From positions 70,575,001 through 70,639,000 of the forward strand of contig CM075656.1 in the NCBI GenBank assembly GCA_037953625.1: DNA of 64,000 nucleotides, given 5' to 3'. The notes under the pieces are model-generated. The model was not told where the DNA came from. It saw only the letters and a list, made by a program, of their open reading frames with translations, and did no database searches. The translations under genes and the position numbers were made by a program. The stretch is from Crotalaria pallida (taxonomy: Eukaryota > Streptophyta > Magnoliopsida > Fabales > Fabaceae). Each line of letters starts with the position of its first letter. The stretch's first letter is position 1. This document shows, piece by piece, positions 22,715-34,002 of this stretch.

Positions 22715-22978
22715 AGTGAAGTACCAACTTCGTCCTTAATTTTTTCGATATACCAACGTAGTCCCTAAAATTTTATAAATTTACATTTAGTCCTTCAAGA
22801 TTTTTGGACGTATCAACTCTGTCTTTTAAGATTTTTGAACATACTAACTTGGTTCCTCAAGATTTTTATGTTTTAAGAATCAAATTGATATATCGAAAAA
22901 TCTTAAAAGACCAAATTAATATTTATACATTTTCAAGAAGTAAATTGATACACTAAAAAAACCATCAAAATGAAATTG
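22715..22978. mobile_element. Degenerate TIR element with GTCCTT words (possible)
   Basis: The left part (GTACCAACTTCGTCCTTAA, CAACGTAGTCCCT) and the reverse complement of the right part (TATCAATTTACTTCTTG, ATTAATTTGGTC) look like diverged inverted arms of a common plant repeat. No clean duplication was found. Confidence 0.4.
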
Positions 22979-23610
22979 TTACGTCACTACTACAAATTTT
23001 ATGCATGAGAAGCTATTTAAGAACAACACAATAGAATTTTAACTATAACTGAATTCTGTTCTATAACTTTTGATTAGATCGTGCAAGGAGGACACCTTTC
23101 ATGGCTCGTTATAATTTACTCCCCTTAATTTTTTGTTAAAATATTTTCCTGTATCAAAACTGGTAAACGGTGATTTTTCACTGATAAATAAAACTATTAT
23201 AAAATTATTATACGTCTTAGCATGGACGTAGAAATTAAATTTTTTTAAAAGCACCCTACGTCTTATCTAAGACGTATGAGTCAATATTTTTTTTTAATTT
23301 TATTAATGCAGATTTACTCATAATATTTTTTTTAATTTAGATTTCTAATACATATTTATTTAAAAAATTTAACCCATACATCTTAATTGAGACGTAAAGC
23401 TTTTCTAAAAAATGGATAAAATTAAAATTTAACCCCTACATACGTCTCAGTTAAGACGTAGGAGCTAAATGTTTTAAAAACACCCTACGTCTTAGCTAAG
23501 AAGTAGGGGTGAATTTTTTTTTTAACAATTCACATTGCTCTACGTCTTGACATGAACTTATGGATTATGTAACATCCTGAAAAATTAATATTAAATATAA
23601 TAACTTTAGA

Positions 23611-26602
23611 TGTAACACCCTAGTTACTTTTACCCTTAATTAATTGAGAATTTAAAATTTTTCCTTTTAATACTATTAGTTGATTAGGAAAAACACTTAG
23701 TTATACTTTTATTTCTTATGAAAATCTCCGTAAAATCGGACGGAGTTTCCTTTGTTTTAGGGATATTTCCAAAATTTACTTTTCCTGATTAACCTGCATA
23801 AAACTTCATTTTCAACAACAATGGGCCAGCAGGGCCAAAATACAATTCAGTTCAATTACACTTTTCAGAAAACGATTACGATTCTAAAGTGGGTTTGCTT
23901 TTCAAAAATATTATACATTTCAAATCCCCAAAACTGAAACTATTGACCCACAAAGGGTCACTCAACTAACTAAGCAACATTCCACGAGGTGGAGTGTAGT
24001 CCTGCCCGGCCATACTCATGTAAGCTCCTTCTTCACCTGTAAAAATATATCAAGAAGGGTAGCATTACACAGAACTTAGAAAATACATTCTAAAATGACA
24101 TAGAGAACAACTAAGGGATTACTACCTGTTATCACTTGAATTATATTTTCTATTTCAATTTCCCTTGCTTCATTAATTCCCTCTTGTTGTCCATATTTCT
24201 TTTTATTCCTTTTTACTAATTCCTGAACCTTTCTTGCTTCTGACATGTCCTCCTACCATTTTTCACATTTACTTACCTACCCTTTTATTCTTACTTAATA
24301 CTCACTCCTAATGGAGGGTCCTGTTTATATAATAGTCCACTCCTTCATGGTGGTTCCTGATACTATCCACTCCTTATGGAGGGTCATGATACTGTACATA
24401 CAATTCTACAATATTCCACTCCTCTATGGAGGGTCCTGATATTATCCACTCCTTATGGAGGGTCATGATACTGTACATACAATTTTCACTCCTGCTTAGA
24501 GAGTAAGCGGAGGGTCCTGTTCTCACTTCACTTACGATGCAAGTGAAGGGTCATGAATATATCCACTCCCTTACGGAGGGTCCTGATAATATCCACTCCC
24601 TTATGGAGGGTCATGATAATATCCACTCCTCTATGGAGGGTCCTGATAATATCCACTCCTCTATGGAGGGTCCTGATAATATTCACTCCTCTATGGAGGG
24701 TCATGATAATATCCACTCCCTTATGGAGGGTCATGATAATATCCACTCCCTTATGGAGGGTCATGATACTGTACATACAATTCTCACTCCTGCTTAGAGA
24801 GTAAGCGGAGGGTCATGTTCTCACTTCACTTATGATGCAAGTGAAGGGTCATGATAATATCCTCTCCTTTACGGAGGGTCCTGATAATATCCTCTCCTTT
24901 ATGGAGGGTCATGATAATATCCTCTCCTCTACGGAGGGTCCTGATAATATCCTCTCTTTTATGGAGGGTCATGATAATATAATTTCCGGCTCCGCATAGG
25001 GAGGGTCATGATAATATAATTTCCCGCTCCACATAGGGAGGGTCATGAATGTATCCTCTCCATTTTGGAAGGTCCATAGATAATACTCAATATCATAATC
25101 AATTATCCATACCATTTACTTACCTTCTTCTCTAACCATTGATCCTTTTCTTGATTTCTTTACCATTCACCTAATTTCCTTCTTATTTCCGTTAACTGCA
25201 TTTTACTCTTCATCATCATTCATGTTCATTACAATTCCATTCTAAACACTAAAATTAACAACATAATCAACTTTCTAATCACTATATCCATTATTAACCT
25301 TCAAGCCATGCTATATTCTACCACCATCATCATTAAATCCAATTGTCTATCTCATCTCTAAATCTATAGCTCACTCTCATTATTAAACCCCCAAATACTT
25401 AAATCTAGATAATTACAAACATACACAATTATAGTCATATCCATTAACCTTTCATAAATCCTATTCTAGTCAATTTCCCTAAGGTTCATCTTTCTATTTT
25501 ATTACCTACCCTTAATTCCCCCTATATACATACTAGAAAAATACCCTCTAAGTAGAGGTAACACTTCCCTTCTTACCTCGGGCTTTCGTTTAAAAAGAAT
25601 CTGGGTTGTGGCTCGGTGTCGATGACGGCGTCGGTGTTGCTCCTCGTTAGTGAGAACGATCGCGGCTGGATCGAAGCCAAAGCTCCAAGCCTCGAAGTAC
25701 CCAACACAAGCCCGATGCGATCACGGTCGATAACGATGTCGGTGAGATCCGGAGGAAGGAGGGAGAAACCAAATAGAGGGAAGAGAGAGAGAGAGTAAGG
25801 GAACTCAAAATCAATAGGGAAAGAGAGAGGAAGGGGTGCTCATAGTGGTGGTGGTGGGTGGTGGTTCGTGGTGGTGGCTGGAGTGGTGGCCACGGTGATG
25901 GGTATGGTGGTGGAGGGGAGAGGAGGAAGTGATGAGGGAAAGAGAGAGAAAGAGATCTAGAGGGAGGAGAGGGAATGAGTGGATCTATGAGGAGGAAGGA
26001 AGGCCAAGGGGGTGGGGCGGCTCCGGTGGTGGTGGTGGCTGTGGAGGAGGAGGGAGAGAGAAGGAGGGAGAAGGGGTGGAAGAAAATGAGGTTTTGGGGG
26101 TGTTTGGCGCACCATTTATGGCGCTGATACGCATCAGGTTCGTGCCCGCGCGCCTGGGCGAGAAAGTGGTTGTCTGGTGCTGTTTTGTTCCGCTGCTCGC
26201 CTAGGCGAGGACTCCTCCCGCCTGGGCGAGAGTCTGTTGACTCTGAGTTGACCATATCATAACTTCTTCGTTAACCGTCGGATCTTGCCCAAATTTGGAG
26301 ACAAGCTTCTTAATCCCTTAAACTTCATATCCAACGGTGGAATTTAATTTATTAACATCCTATAATAAATTCCTAATTTTCTCTTTTCGGTTGATTTCTA
26401 ACATTTAAAGTGCCGATTTAACCCCCGATTTCGATTAGATAATTTTGCCCGTTGCTTCAAATATCTCCTACACAACCCCTAGTACTTAAAATTCCTGATC
26501 ACCTTGCTCACAAAATTCTTTAAGCAATTAATCTACCCATTTTCTAAACTCTAAACATATTAACTCACTAATTATGCTTGGAATTAAATTTGGGATGTTA
26601 CA
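23611..26602 (-). mobile_element. Solo LTR, about 3.0 kb, minus orientation, nested
   Basis: On the plus strand it starts TGTAACACCCTAG and ends GGGATGTTACA, with the 5-bp duplication TTAGA at 23606-23610 and 26603-26607. Orientation is judged from homology to the outer LTR in reverse complement (GAGGTAAGAAGGGAAGTGTTACCTC side). It contains the 30-bp minisatellite at 24300-25060. ORFs within (for example 24528-24804 and 25647-26255) follow the repeat or low-complexity sequence and are not genes. Confidence 0.88.
24300..25080. repeat. 30-bp minisatellite in the inner solo LTR
   Basis: The unit is ATATCCACTCCCTTATGGAGGGTCATGATA with variants. Seven perfectly phased copies lie around 24558-24768 and several more lie on both sides. 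A longer block (CTGTACATACAATTYTCACTCC.. to GTGAAGGGTCATGA) occurs at about 24470-24555 and again at 24769-24855, so there is a higher-order period as well. Each unit holds CTCC..GGAG inverted words that can pair. Confidence 0.93.
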
Positions 26603-27929
26603 TTAGATATATATCTATATATATATAGTATATAAATATTTATTTAAGGGTAGGATTAAGCCGTAGAAGTTGTATAAGGGTAGTGGGGTAGTAGGAAGCA
26701 TAGGCCGACCTAGCATGTAGATGTAGGACCTCGGACCGATCCCGGCCGAGCTAAATGGGGTCAGACGCGGAACCTGTGTCAAGCTCGGATTAGCTGACCT
26801 CAGCGTACCTCACCTTATCATCCGATAAGGAAGCTCGAACTACTGCTGTTCCTCTATACCGAGCCGACATATCCTAGCTCTTCCGTGACAGCTCATGTTG
26901 AGCTGTTGGTCCATTGGGTTTCGCACCATCCGTACGATGTACTATCATTCACTTTATGTCACTATCATTGCTTTATGTCATTTTCAAGTCACTATTCATG
27001 GCTTCCTCTAGAAGCCAATGAATCCTATCCACATGTTTTGACTTCTCAAAGAAGCCTCCAATGAGAACCACACAAATATTTCCCCTAAATGAATAAAAGA
27101 AAATCCAAATACACAACACATAACACTTCTCACTCTCATTCTCTTTCTCCTCCGAATCTCTCTCATTTTCTTCTCTGAAGTTCCAGCAACCCACAAACCC
27201 CAACATACTTTCTTTCTTTCTCTCTTATTACTCACGAACATCTCCCTCTCTTCCACCAAGTTCTACCAACCGGAAACCCTCCTTCTTCCCGTTCTTCTTC
27301 CCGTTTCGGACGTCCCTGGACCGTCGTGGCACTCGTGTGCAGCTTGGAGGAAAGGATTCAAGGGTGTGAAGTTCACAAGGTCAAGCATCAAGGAGAGCCA
27401 TTCTCAAACTCTCAACTCTTATCTCTCACGGTTTGAGGTAAGGAGTGAGTGTTACCTCTACTTGAGTTTGGATTTCTAGGGTGTTCATAAAGGGTACTAA
27501 GAGTGGGTGTTAGATTAGGGAATGGGTATAGGTTAATGTTAGAAAGGAAATGGTAAAAAGGGTAAAGGGAACCAATGAATGAACTAGAAACATGGATTTT
27601 AGGTGAAGAGGGAACATTATTTTCGGTTATATGCTATATTTTACATGATGGATTGGTTAAATGTTTTATTCATATTGTTGTTGTGGTATAAGTGTTTATG
27701 AGCTTTGATATTCACTATTTATATCTGTGGCCGAGCTAAGAGAGAGTGAGAATGGGAAGTGAGAAAATGGTAACCAGGGAGAAACGAAGAGATAAATTAA
27801 TAAGCTAGATAATGAGAAAGGTTAATGGAAAAGATAAGAGGAGTTAAAGAGATGTTGAGCCGAGATAGGCCGAGCTAAAGAGATGGTTAAAAAGACTAAG
27901 AGGAATTAAAGAGAAATGGTTGTGTGATA

Positions 27930-28320
27930 GGGTCATAGCAGACGCGTACTGGGTGCGTGCATTGATCGCGTCAGACGCATACTGGGTATGCGCAGCTGTA
28001 AGACGGGTACTGGGTACTCGCAGTTATGATTCACACAAGGTTCCGAGCACAGAATCGGTGGGATGTGTTCCTGGTCATAGCAGACGCGTACTGGGTGCGT
28101 GCATTGATCGCGTAAGACGCCGAGATGCGCCGTTGTAAGACGAGTACTGGGTGCTCGCAGTTATGGACACTCCTTACTCCATAGAATGATCGGTGGTAGT
28201 GCTCCTGGTCATAGAAGACGCGTACTGGGTGCGTGCATTGATCACGTCAGACGCATACTGGGTATGTGCAGCTGTAAGACGGGTACTGGGTGCTCGCAGT
28301 TATGGACACTCCGATATCCG
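27930..28320. repeat. About 140-bp tandem repeat in the outer solo LTR
   Basis: The segment GGTCATAGCAGACGCGTACTGGGTGCGTGCATTGATCGCGT.. recurs at about 27929, 28072 and 28207. Inside it a shorter motif, AGACGnGTACTGGGTnCnnGCA, is itself repeated, giving nested periods. GC-rich compared with its surroundings. Confidence 0.85.
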
Positions 28321-28544
28321 ACCTTAAATGGTGTAAGACATGCACTGGGTGTATGCATCCGAGAAGAGTAAAAGATTATAAGCTATGTAAAAGTGGAATA
28401 ATGAGTAATGAATCCGAGATAGAGATGGTTTACCGAGGTAAGAGAGTAGTGGCCGAGAAACCGAGTGTAGGAATTAAGAGGAATATAAGGGGAATTAATC
28501 GGATTGAACAGAGGTATAACCAATAGGTAATGGATAAACTGGAT

Positions 28545-28705
28545 TATGATGTGAGCCGAGCTAAATGGATATTGTATGCATGTGAGCCGAGCTAAATGAG
28601 ATTGTATGATGTGAACCGAGCTAATGGATATTATATGCATGTGAGCCGAGCTAAATGAGATGGTATGATGTGAACCGAGCTAATTGATATTGTATGCATG
28701 TGATA
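28545..28705. repeat. 31-bp GAGCCGAGCTAA tandem repeat
   Basis: About five units of the form GTGAGCCGAGCTAAATGGATATTGTATGCAT and variants are read in a row. Confidence 0.88.
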
Positions 28706-29395
28706 TTGTCTGCTTGCTTATTAATTATATGCTAAATTACTACTTGTGTTTGGCTTGGTAGTTCGGTATGTCATGTTAGAAATTGCTTACTTAAGTTCTG
28801 TGTAATGCTCACCTCCTTACCATTTTTCAGGTACTGAGTCCGAGCAGACGCAGTCCCCGGCCGAGCAGGTTCACTCTCCCTCCCAGGGAGAGTAAGTCAT
28901 TAGAGTCGGATAGTCTAGATGGGCCTCGGCCAGTTGGTCGAGCTAAAACACTATTTTGCATTTTGGATATTGAACTCGGTGTAACTATGTTGCTTCACTT
29001 TTTACTTGTTGATATATTAAGTCTTCCGCTTTATAACTCTGATGTTTTTGTATTAATGAAAGGAAAAATTACTTTGGCAATTATCATATTCGTTTTAAAA
29101 GAAATTTTTAAATCCTAATTTTCGGGTTTAAGGGTAATTATTATATAGGGTGTTACAGATTAACTCAAAACAAAAATTAAAAAGACGTAGCAACCAAGAC
29201 GTGTGAACAATTATATTACCAGGATCCCCAACAGTTATATTACTACTTACGTCTCAACCAAGACATAAGTACGTAGCTTTTGTATAAAGATCCAGAATAT
29301 CCATAATATAATAAGATCATCAATTTCAATAAAGATTTTTTTCCAACACATAAAATTTGAATTTGATCCCATACTTACTTAAAAAGTTATAAAAA

Positions 29396-30236
29396 GAGAT
29401 GTTATTAACATCTGTTTCATTATTACTCGCACTTAATTTTTATAAATTTTTCCATTAATTTATCAATATAATTCTTATATTACTACTTACACCAAAATAT
29501 TTAATACTCACACCCCAATTTTATTATTTATTTGCACCTTTAATCCTAAAAAATTAATACTCAACCAATTATTATTATCACCGACACCTACCATTTTCTC
29601 AAGAATTTTGCTCACCCAAAACTCTTTGACTATTTGCTTTGCATCTCTTTCTCTTTCTCAATTTCTCTTTATCTTTTTTTCCTGCTTTCTTTCCTTATCA
29701 CTGTCACCCGTGTTTGGGTTCCAAACTTTGGGAAGAAAATTAGAGTCTATGCCTAGATTAGTTTGTTTTTTTTATCAAATGAAAATAAAAACCCAAGTTT
29801 GGCCTAAATCATTCCTAAGTGACAAAGTTTGGGGGCGAAAATTAGAGTTTATGTTTGCTGTAAATTCACCTTCGTTGAAATGTGGTGACCTCTTTGAATA
29901 ATGATGATAACTCACCTATTATATTGTTGCCACTCGACATTTTTTTTACATGCAACATGAAGCAAAGTTAGAGTATGAATTGAATTTAACGATCAAAGAA
30001 AAACTTGAGAATGACTATGTTTGCAGAGAAGCTGTGAAGATCTTTGCATGGCTGAGGAGAACCCAATGAATTTGTAAGAAGGGAAAAGAAAGGTGGAAGG
30101 TTTTAGATATAATGGGTGTGAGTAAAAATTGAAGAAAAAGTTAAAATTTATAAAAGGATAATATTGATAAGTAAGTATAAAAAATTATAAAAATTGGGTG
30201 CAAATAATAATAAAACGGGTGTTAATAGTATCTCCC
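29396..30236. mobile_element. Mutator-like TIR element with 9-bp duplication
   Basis: Inverted arms start GAGATGTTATTAACATCTG (left) and GGGAGATACTATTAACACC (right, reverse complement) and stay similar over about 120 bp (TTATTATT.CGCAC..AATTTTTATAA). TTATAAAAA lies at 29387-29395 and 30237-30245. The middle (29600-29900) is non-repetitive and has a 97-codon ORF of unknown origin; a captured gene fragment is possible but unproven. Confidence 0.85.
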
Positions 30237-31133
30237 TTATAAAAAATAAAATATACGAGGCACATGAATCCACCACGCGCACCCTTGACTTTTAAAGATA
30301 TATTGCCCCATTTTGTGTATCATAAATATGCACTAATCATTCTCAATGATACACGTAAAAATTTAGGCTTAATTACCTAACGAGTTATTAAATTTTGCGA
30401 TCATTCTGATGTAACACCCTCATTTTAACTCTCCAATAATTAAATAAATAAATAACTGATTACTTGAAAATAGTATGGACTTGTTAAAATATTAAAATTA
30501 TAGGAAATAATTTTTTTTTTCCTTTTTAAATTCTAAAGGGTCGGGTGCACGATCACAAACCTTTGGATCTCGGAAAATAAAATATACATTGATTAAACAT
30601 TTGATTCGGCATTCGTTAACGTTAATAAAATAAAATTTAGCTTCTTAGAAATAAAGGCTGAGATAACATTCTTTTGACATTAAAGGAGTAGTATAGTTTC
30701 GTTATTAAAATTAATGGTGAAGCTATCTCTCATAATTTTAGAACATAAGATAATATTCTTTGGAATAGCATAAACGAATCCTTGTGGAAATATTATCAGA
30801 GTAAGCGAAAAATCATTTGACTATGAATAGTGAATATAAACATAATATATACATATATCAGTGGTAAAAGGGTACATAGTCCAAGTAGTCGTAAGTAACC
30901 GAGTCCAAGATACAAGTCCATAACATAAAACAAGAAAGAAGGATCAATACTCTAAAGCTCCCCCAAAAATATATACAATATATCACAAATCAAAGTAAAG
31001 ACTCCAGAGCTGATCCAAAAGTAGCAGTAGCAGTAGTCCAAGTCATCAACCGGTCATTCATTCATTCATCAAAAAGATCCATAGCAACTGTAGAACGGGT
31101 CCCTGATCGTCACTACCTATACTTTACACATAC

Positions 31134-31274
31134 CTAGGGGTCATCATCCCTCCACTGGCACCTAGTAGAGTGCTCGACTGGCTCGTCTCCGCTCCCTGCC
31201 TTGACAGGATCCTCCTCCACCTCATCTGACGGGGATGGTAACCTAACACTAGGCACGGGGTCAGGTGATGGTGC
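31134..31274 (-). pseudogene. C-terminal piece of an ORF inside the solo LTR, interrupted by an insertion
   Basis: This stretch continues, on the minus strand, the frame of 33119-32872 if the Sirevirus solo LTR and one copy of its duplication are ignored. It is acidic (DEVEEDPVKAGSGDEP) and ends at a TAG near 31134. No family recognised. Confidence 0.4.
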
Positions 31275-32871
31275 TGAGGGAAACCGCAATTGGTGGTTGA
31301 AACAACTAAGGAACCCTAGGAACACACCTAGAAGGGGGGGTTGAATAAGTGTTTAAGAAACCTTGAAAGATTTTCGAAAGAAATGAATCGAAACAATTAA
31401 AACAAATGATTTTTGCAAATTTGTCAGCACTTAATTGATTAATCTGAATTCTAATCAATTAAGATCAGAAAACTCAAAGTATCTTAATCGATTATGAAAG
31501 TCCTTAATCGATTAGATCTATCAGAAACCAGAAAAATCACTTTTCAAACGCATACGAAAATCAATCAATTCACACGTATAACCAGAGATTCAGCGGAAAC
31601 AATTAACACCTATATTCTTATTGATTATCCTAGTTATGAAAATGATTTTCCCTTTATCAATTTGAACAATAAAGATTCAATTCAATCAATTATGAAAATC
31701 ACTCTTTTTCTAGGTTTTCAACCAAGAACACAATAAAAGACTTGAATGTAAAGAGTAAGAGTTTAGAGATACGGCACAGTGATTTATCCTGGTTCACTTT
31801 CATCCACTTGAAAGCTACATCCAGTCCCCTCTTCAACCAAGAGAGATTCTTCACTATGAGGAATTAGAGTTCTCAAATTACAAGTAAATGCCTCACAAGA
31901 CTCCCTTCTTGCTAGCCTACAAGAGATACTCCACACCCTTGCCTTGTAATCTTATTGATCTTCTCTCTAATCTAACCTCTACCCCTTGTTGATAATCCAC
32001 ACAACAAGTCTTCACTTGCTTGATGATAATCCACACACCAAGGCTTCACTTTGCTTGATTCACAACCAAGACTTCTTCTTCAATGAGAAATTTGTTTGAT
32101 GATAATCGACACACCAAGTCTTCTTGTTTGTTGTAGATGGCTTGCCTCTTGCAAAGATTACAACACAATAGAAAACACAATGACACTCCTATGAATCTCT
32201 TCCAATAGCTATGACAAAATCAATATGAGAGATTCTAGAGTTCTTGATCAAAGAATATGAAAATAGAAAAGCTTTGATCTTTGAAATTTGGAGAGAATAG
32301 AGTGGCTTGATTTCTTGTAAAACTTGTATGAAAAATGATTCTGGATAATCACAATAATTGGAAAAAGGTTTATATAAAATACCCAAAACTTGGAAGCACT
32401 TCAAAACTGATTTTGAGAAGTGAAAAACGTATTTTAAAAATCAGATCTACAGTGTTTAATCGATTAGATCTCCACTTAATCGATTAGTAATCGATTAGTC
32501 TGAACTTTAATCGATTAATCCCTGTACAAATCACTTCAAAACTTGTTTTCTCAAAACTAAACCTTTCCTTTCAAACCTTTAAGCCACCTATTGATTTTAG
32601 GTAAAGTGAAAACTCAAATTATGATATAATAATGCAATCAAAAGAGATTCACTACCCTCTAAATACTCTACCCAAACTCATAAACTAAAAGACTTGAGAG
32701 GCTAAAGATATTACAATAAAGCATAAACTAAACCAACTAAGTCTTCATGAGTTTGTTCTCTCTTCTTCCTTTGATGATTGTTGTTGTTTGTTGAGCTTGA
32801 ACTTGATCAACACCTTTGTAGCTTGTTCAAAACCTTTTGTCATTATCAAAACATTCTCAATGGAACTTACA
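31275..32871 (-). mobile_element. Solo LTR of a Sirevirus-like Ty1/copia element, minus orientation
   Basis: The reverse complement starts TGTAAGTTCCATTGAG, runs through TTTTGATAATGACAAAAGG and ends near CACCAATTGCGGTTTCCCTCA, clearly homologous to, but diverged from, the LTRs at 34003 and 38348. The duplication GGTGC is at 31270-31274 and 32872-32876. It carries several TTAATCGATTA motifs (for example near 31482, 31504, 32457, 32474 and 32510). ORFs inside are not coding. Confidence 0.9.
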
Positions 32872-33119
32872 GGTGCAACCCTGACTGGACTCGTCGGATC
32901 AGGTGTGGGAGTATCCTCTCGGACAACTCGAGAGGTAAAAGGGTGAGAGCGGTAAACGGATCTAAAACGAAAACTATGATTAGAACGGGCAGGTCGAGCT
33001 GAAGGTGGTCCATGGTACGTATAAAATGGGGGTATGTGCATGGTATAGATAATGGGGATCTTGAATCTACGAGGACGAATACAGACCAATGGATTAGGGT
33101 GATAGGAGGTCAACTCCAC
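32872..33119 (-). pseudogene. N-terminal piece of a proline-rich ORF inside the solo LTR
   Basis: The minus strand from 33119 reads MELTSYHPNPLVCIRPRRFK and continues Pro/Ser/Arg-rich (PPSARPARSNHSF, REDTPTPDPTSPVR) to the insertion boundary. The reading frame resumes at 31274. I do not recognise the protein, and its location in an LTR suggests it is part of the retrotransposon's leader, not a host gene. Confidence 0.4.
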
Positions 33120-34002
33120 CTCACCCTCATAACTGCTCTATGGTCCTCATAAATCCACACTCAACTAGGGATAAGGCGGATCTCGATGCAGGCAAGATAG
33201 CGAGACATCACCTACAAGGGCATGAGGATAAGCAAAACATACACATAATCGAAAGAGAGTAAAGGAATCATAAATTACATGTGTAAGACATATATCAACC
33301 AAACATGTCATCATACACAAAGTAATACACATATAAATTATTGACAAATAGTAATGCACAATGTATGCCAACTCCAATTATCAACCAAATCTCATTTATT
33401 TAAATACGAGTGACATGATGCATGATGTCTTTACACTCAAGACCTAGCTTCCATAAAACTATTTCCACTCTCAGACGTCCATCCTCAAACTCCGGTGTAC
33501 AATACATGTACTATGTACTTTTTCGCAGTACAATTCAATACATTCCCCGAATGTTTTACGAACAAGCTTGGTAGTGATACAAAACGTCACATCTCAGACA
33601 GACGTCACATTCCAAACGTAATAATCACATCATCAGTATCTACCTGTACTGGCCACATCTTTAACTCATAAACGTGTCATCAAGCGAGTCGTTATTTGGC
33701 ACTCCCAGAGGCCCTCCTCATGTTACATAAACATGAAATCGATTCTATCATCCAATCACCATGTATGAATGCATCAAAGTTAATTCACTTGATTGGTATT
33801 TGATTTATTTAATAATATTCAACATTATCATTAAATAATCAAAGTACATTTCATGATTTAATCTCAATAAAAATTATAAAATATTAAATGAAATATCTTT
33901 CTGAAATATTCACTACCACATGGATAGTTCCATGTGCTCATCGGCGCCTGACCCTGAAGTTAGTTAAGGTATAATTTAAAGAATTAAAATTAAAATGGTA
34001 AT

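Larger units (their letters stand above)
23568..29157 (+). mobile_element. Solo LTR (chromovirus-like ends), about 2.6 kb, split by another solo LTR
   Basis: Begins TGTAACATCCTG and ends AGGGTGTTACA, flanked by GATTA at 23563-23567 and 29158-29162. The sequence between is LTR-like, with no gag-pol and no primer-binding site. Removing the inner insertion and its duplication leaves about 2.6 kb. A GAGGTAA..GTGTTACCTCTACTTGAG segment (27435-27470) and a TTCTGTGTAATGCTCACC segment (28795-28813) also occur, inverted, in the inner LTR, so the two are relatives. Long LTRs with TGTAACACCC-type ends are seen in Tekay-like chromoviruses, but no coding domain is here to prove it. Confidence 0.8.
22985..29290. 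mobile_element. CACTA-type element remnant, split by solo LTRs
   Basis: The left end reads CACTACTACAAATTTT, matching CACTA termini. It is followed by several subterminal palindromic units of the form TACGTCTTA..TAAGACGTA near 23213, 23259, 23382, 23443, 23494 and 23541. The same words resume after the LTR insertions near 29184 and 29248. No right terminus or transposase is seen, so this is a truncated or decayed copy and the right limit is approximate. Confidence 0.6.

Noticed and set aside
24528..24804. ORFs on both strands with repeating MTLHKGVDII or HSLMEGHDN units
   Set aside because: They only mirror the 30-bp minisatellite, whose length is a multiple of three and so leaves several frames open.
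24300..25080. Possible CRISPR-like array
   Set aside because: Units are contiguous tandem copies without unique spacers, inside a plant LTR.
25616..26255. 202-codon minus-strand ORF and overlapping plus-strand ORFs
   Set aside because: Pro/Ser/Leu- and Gly/Arg-rich text from a purine/pyrimidine-biased part of the solo LTR; no motif.
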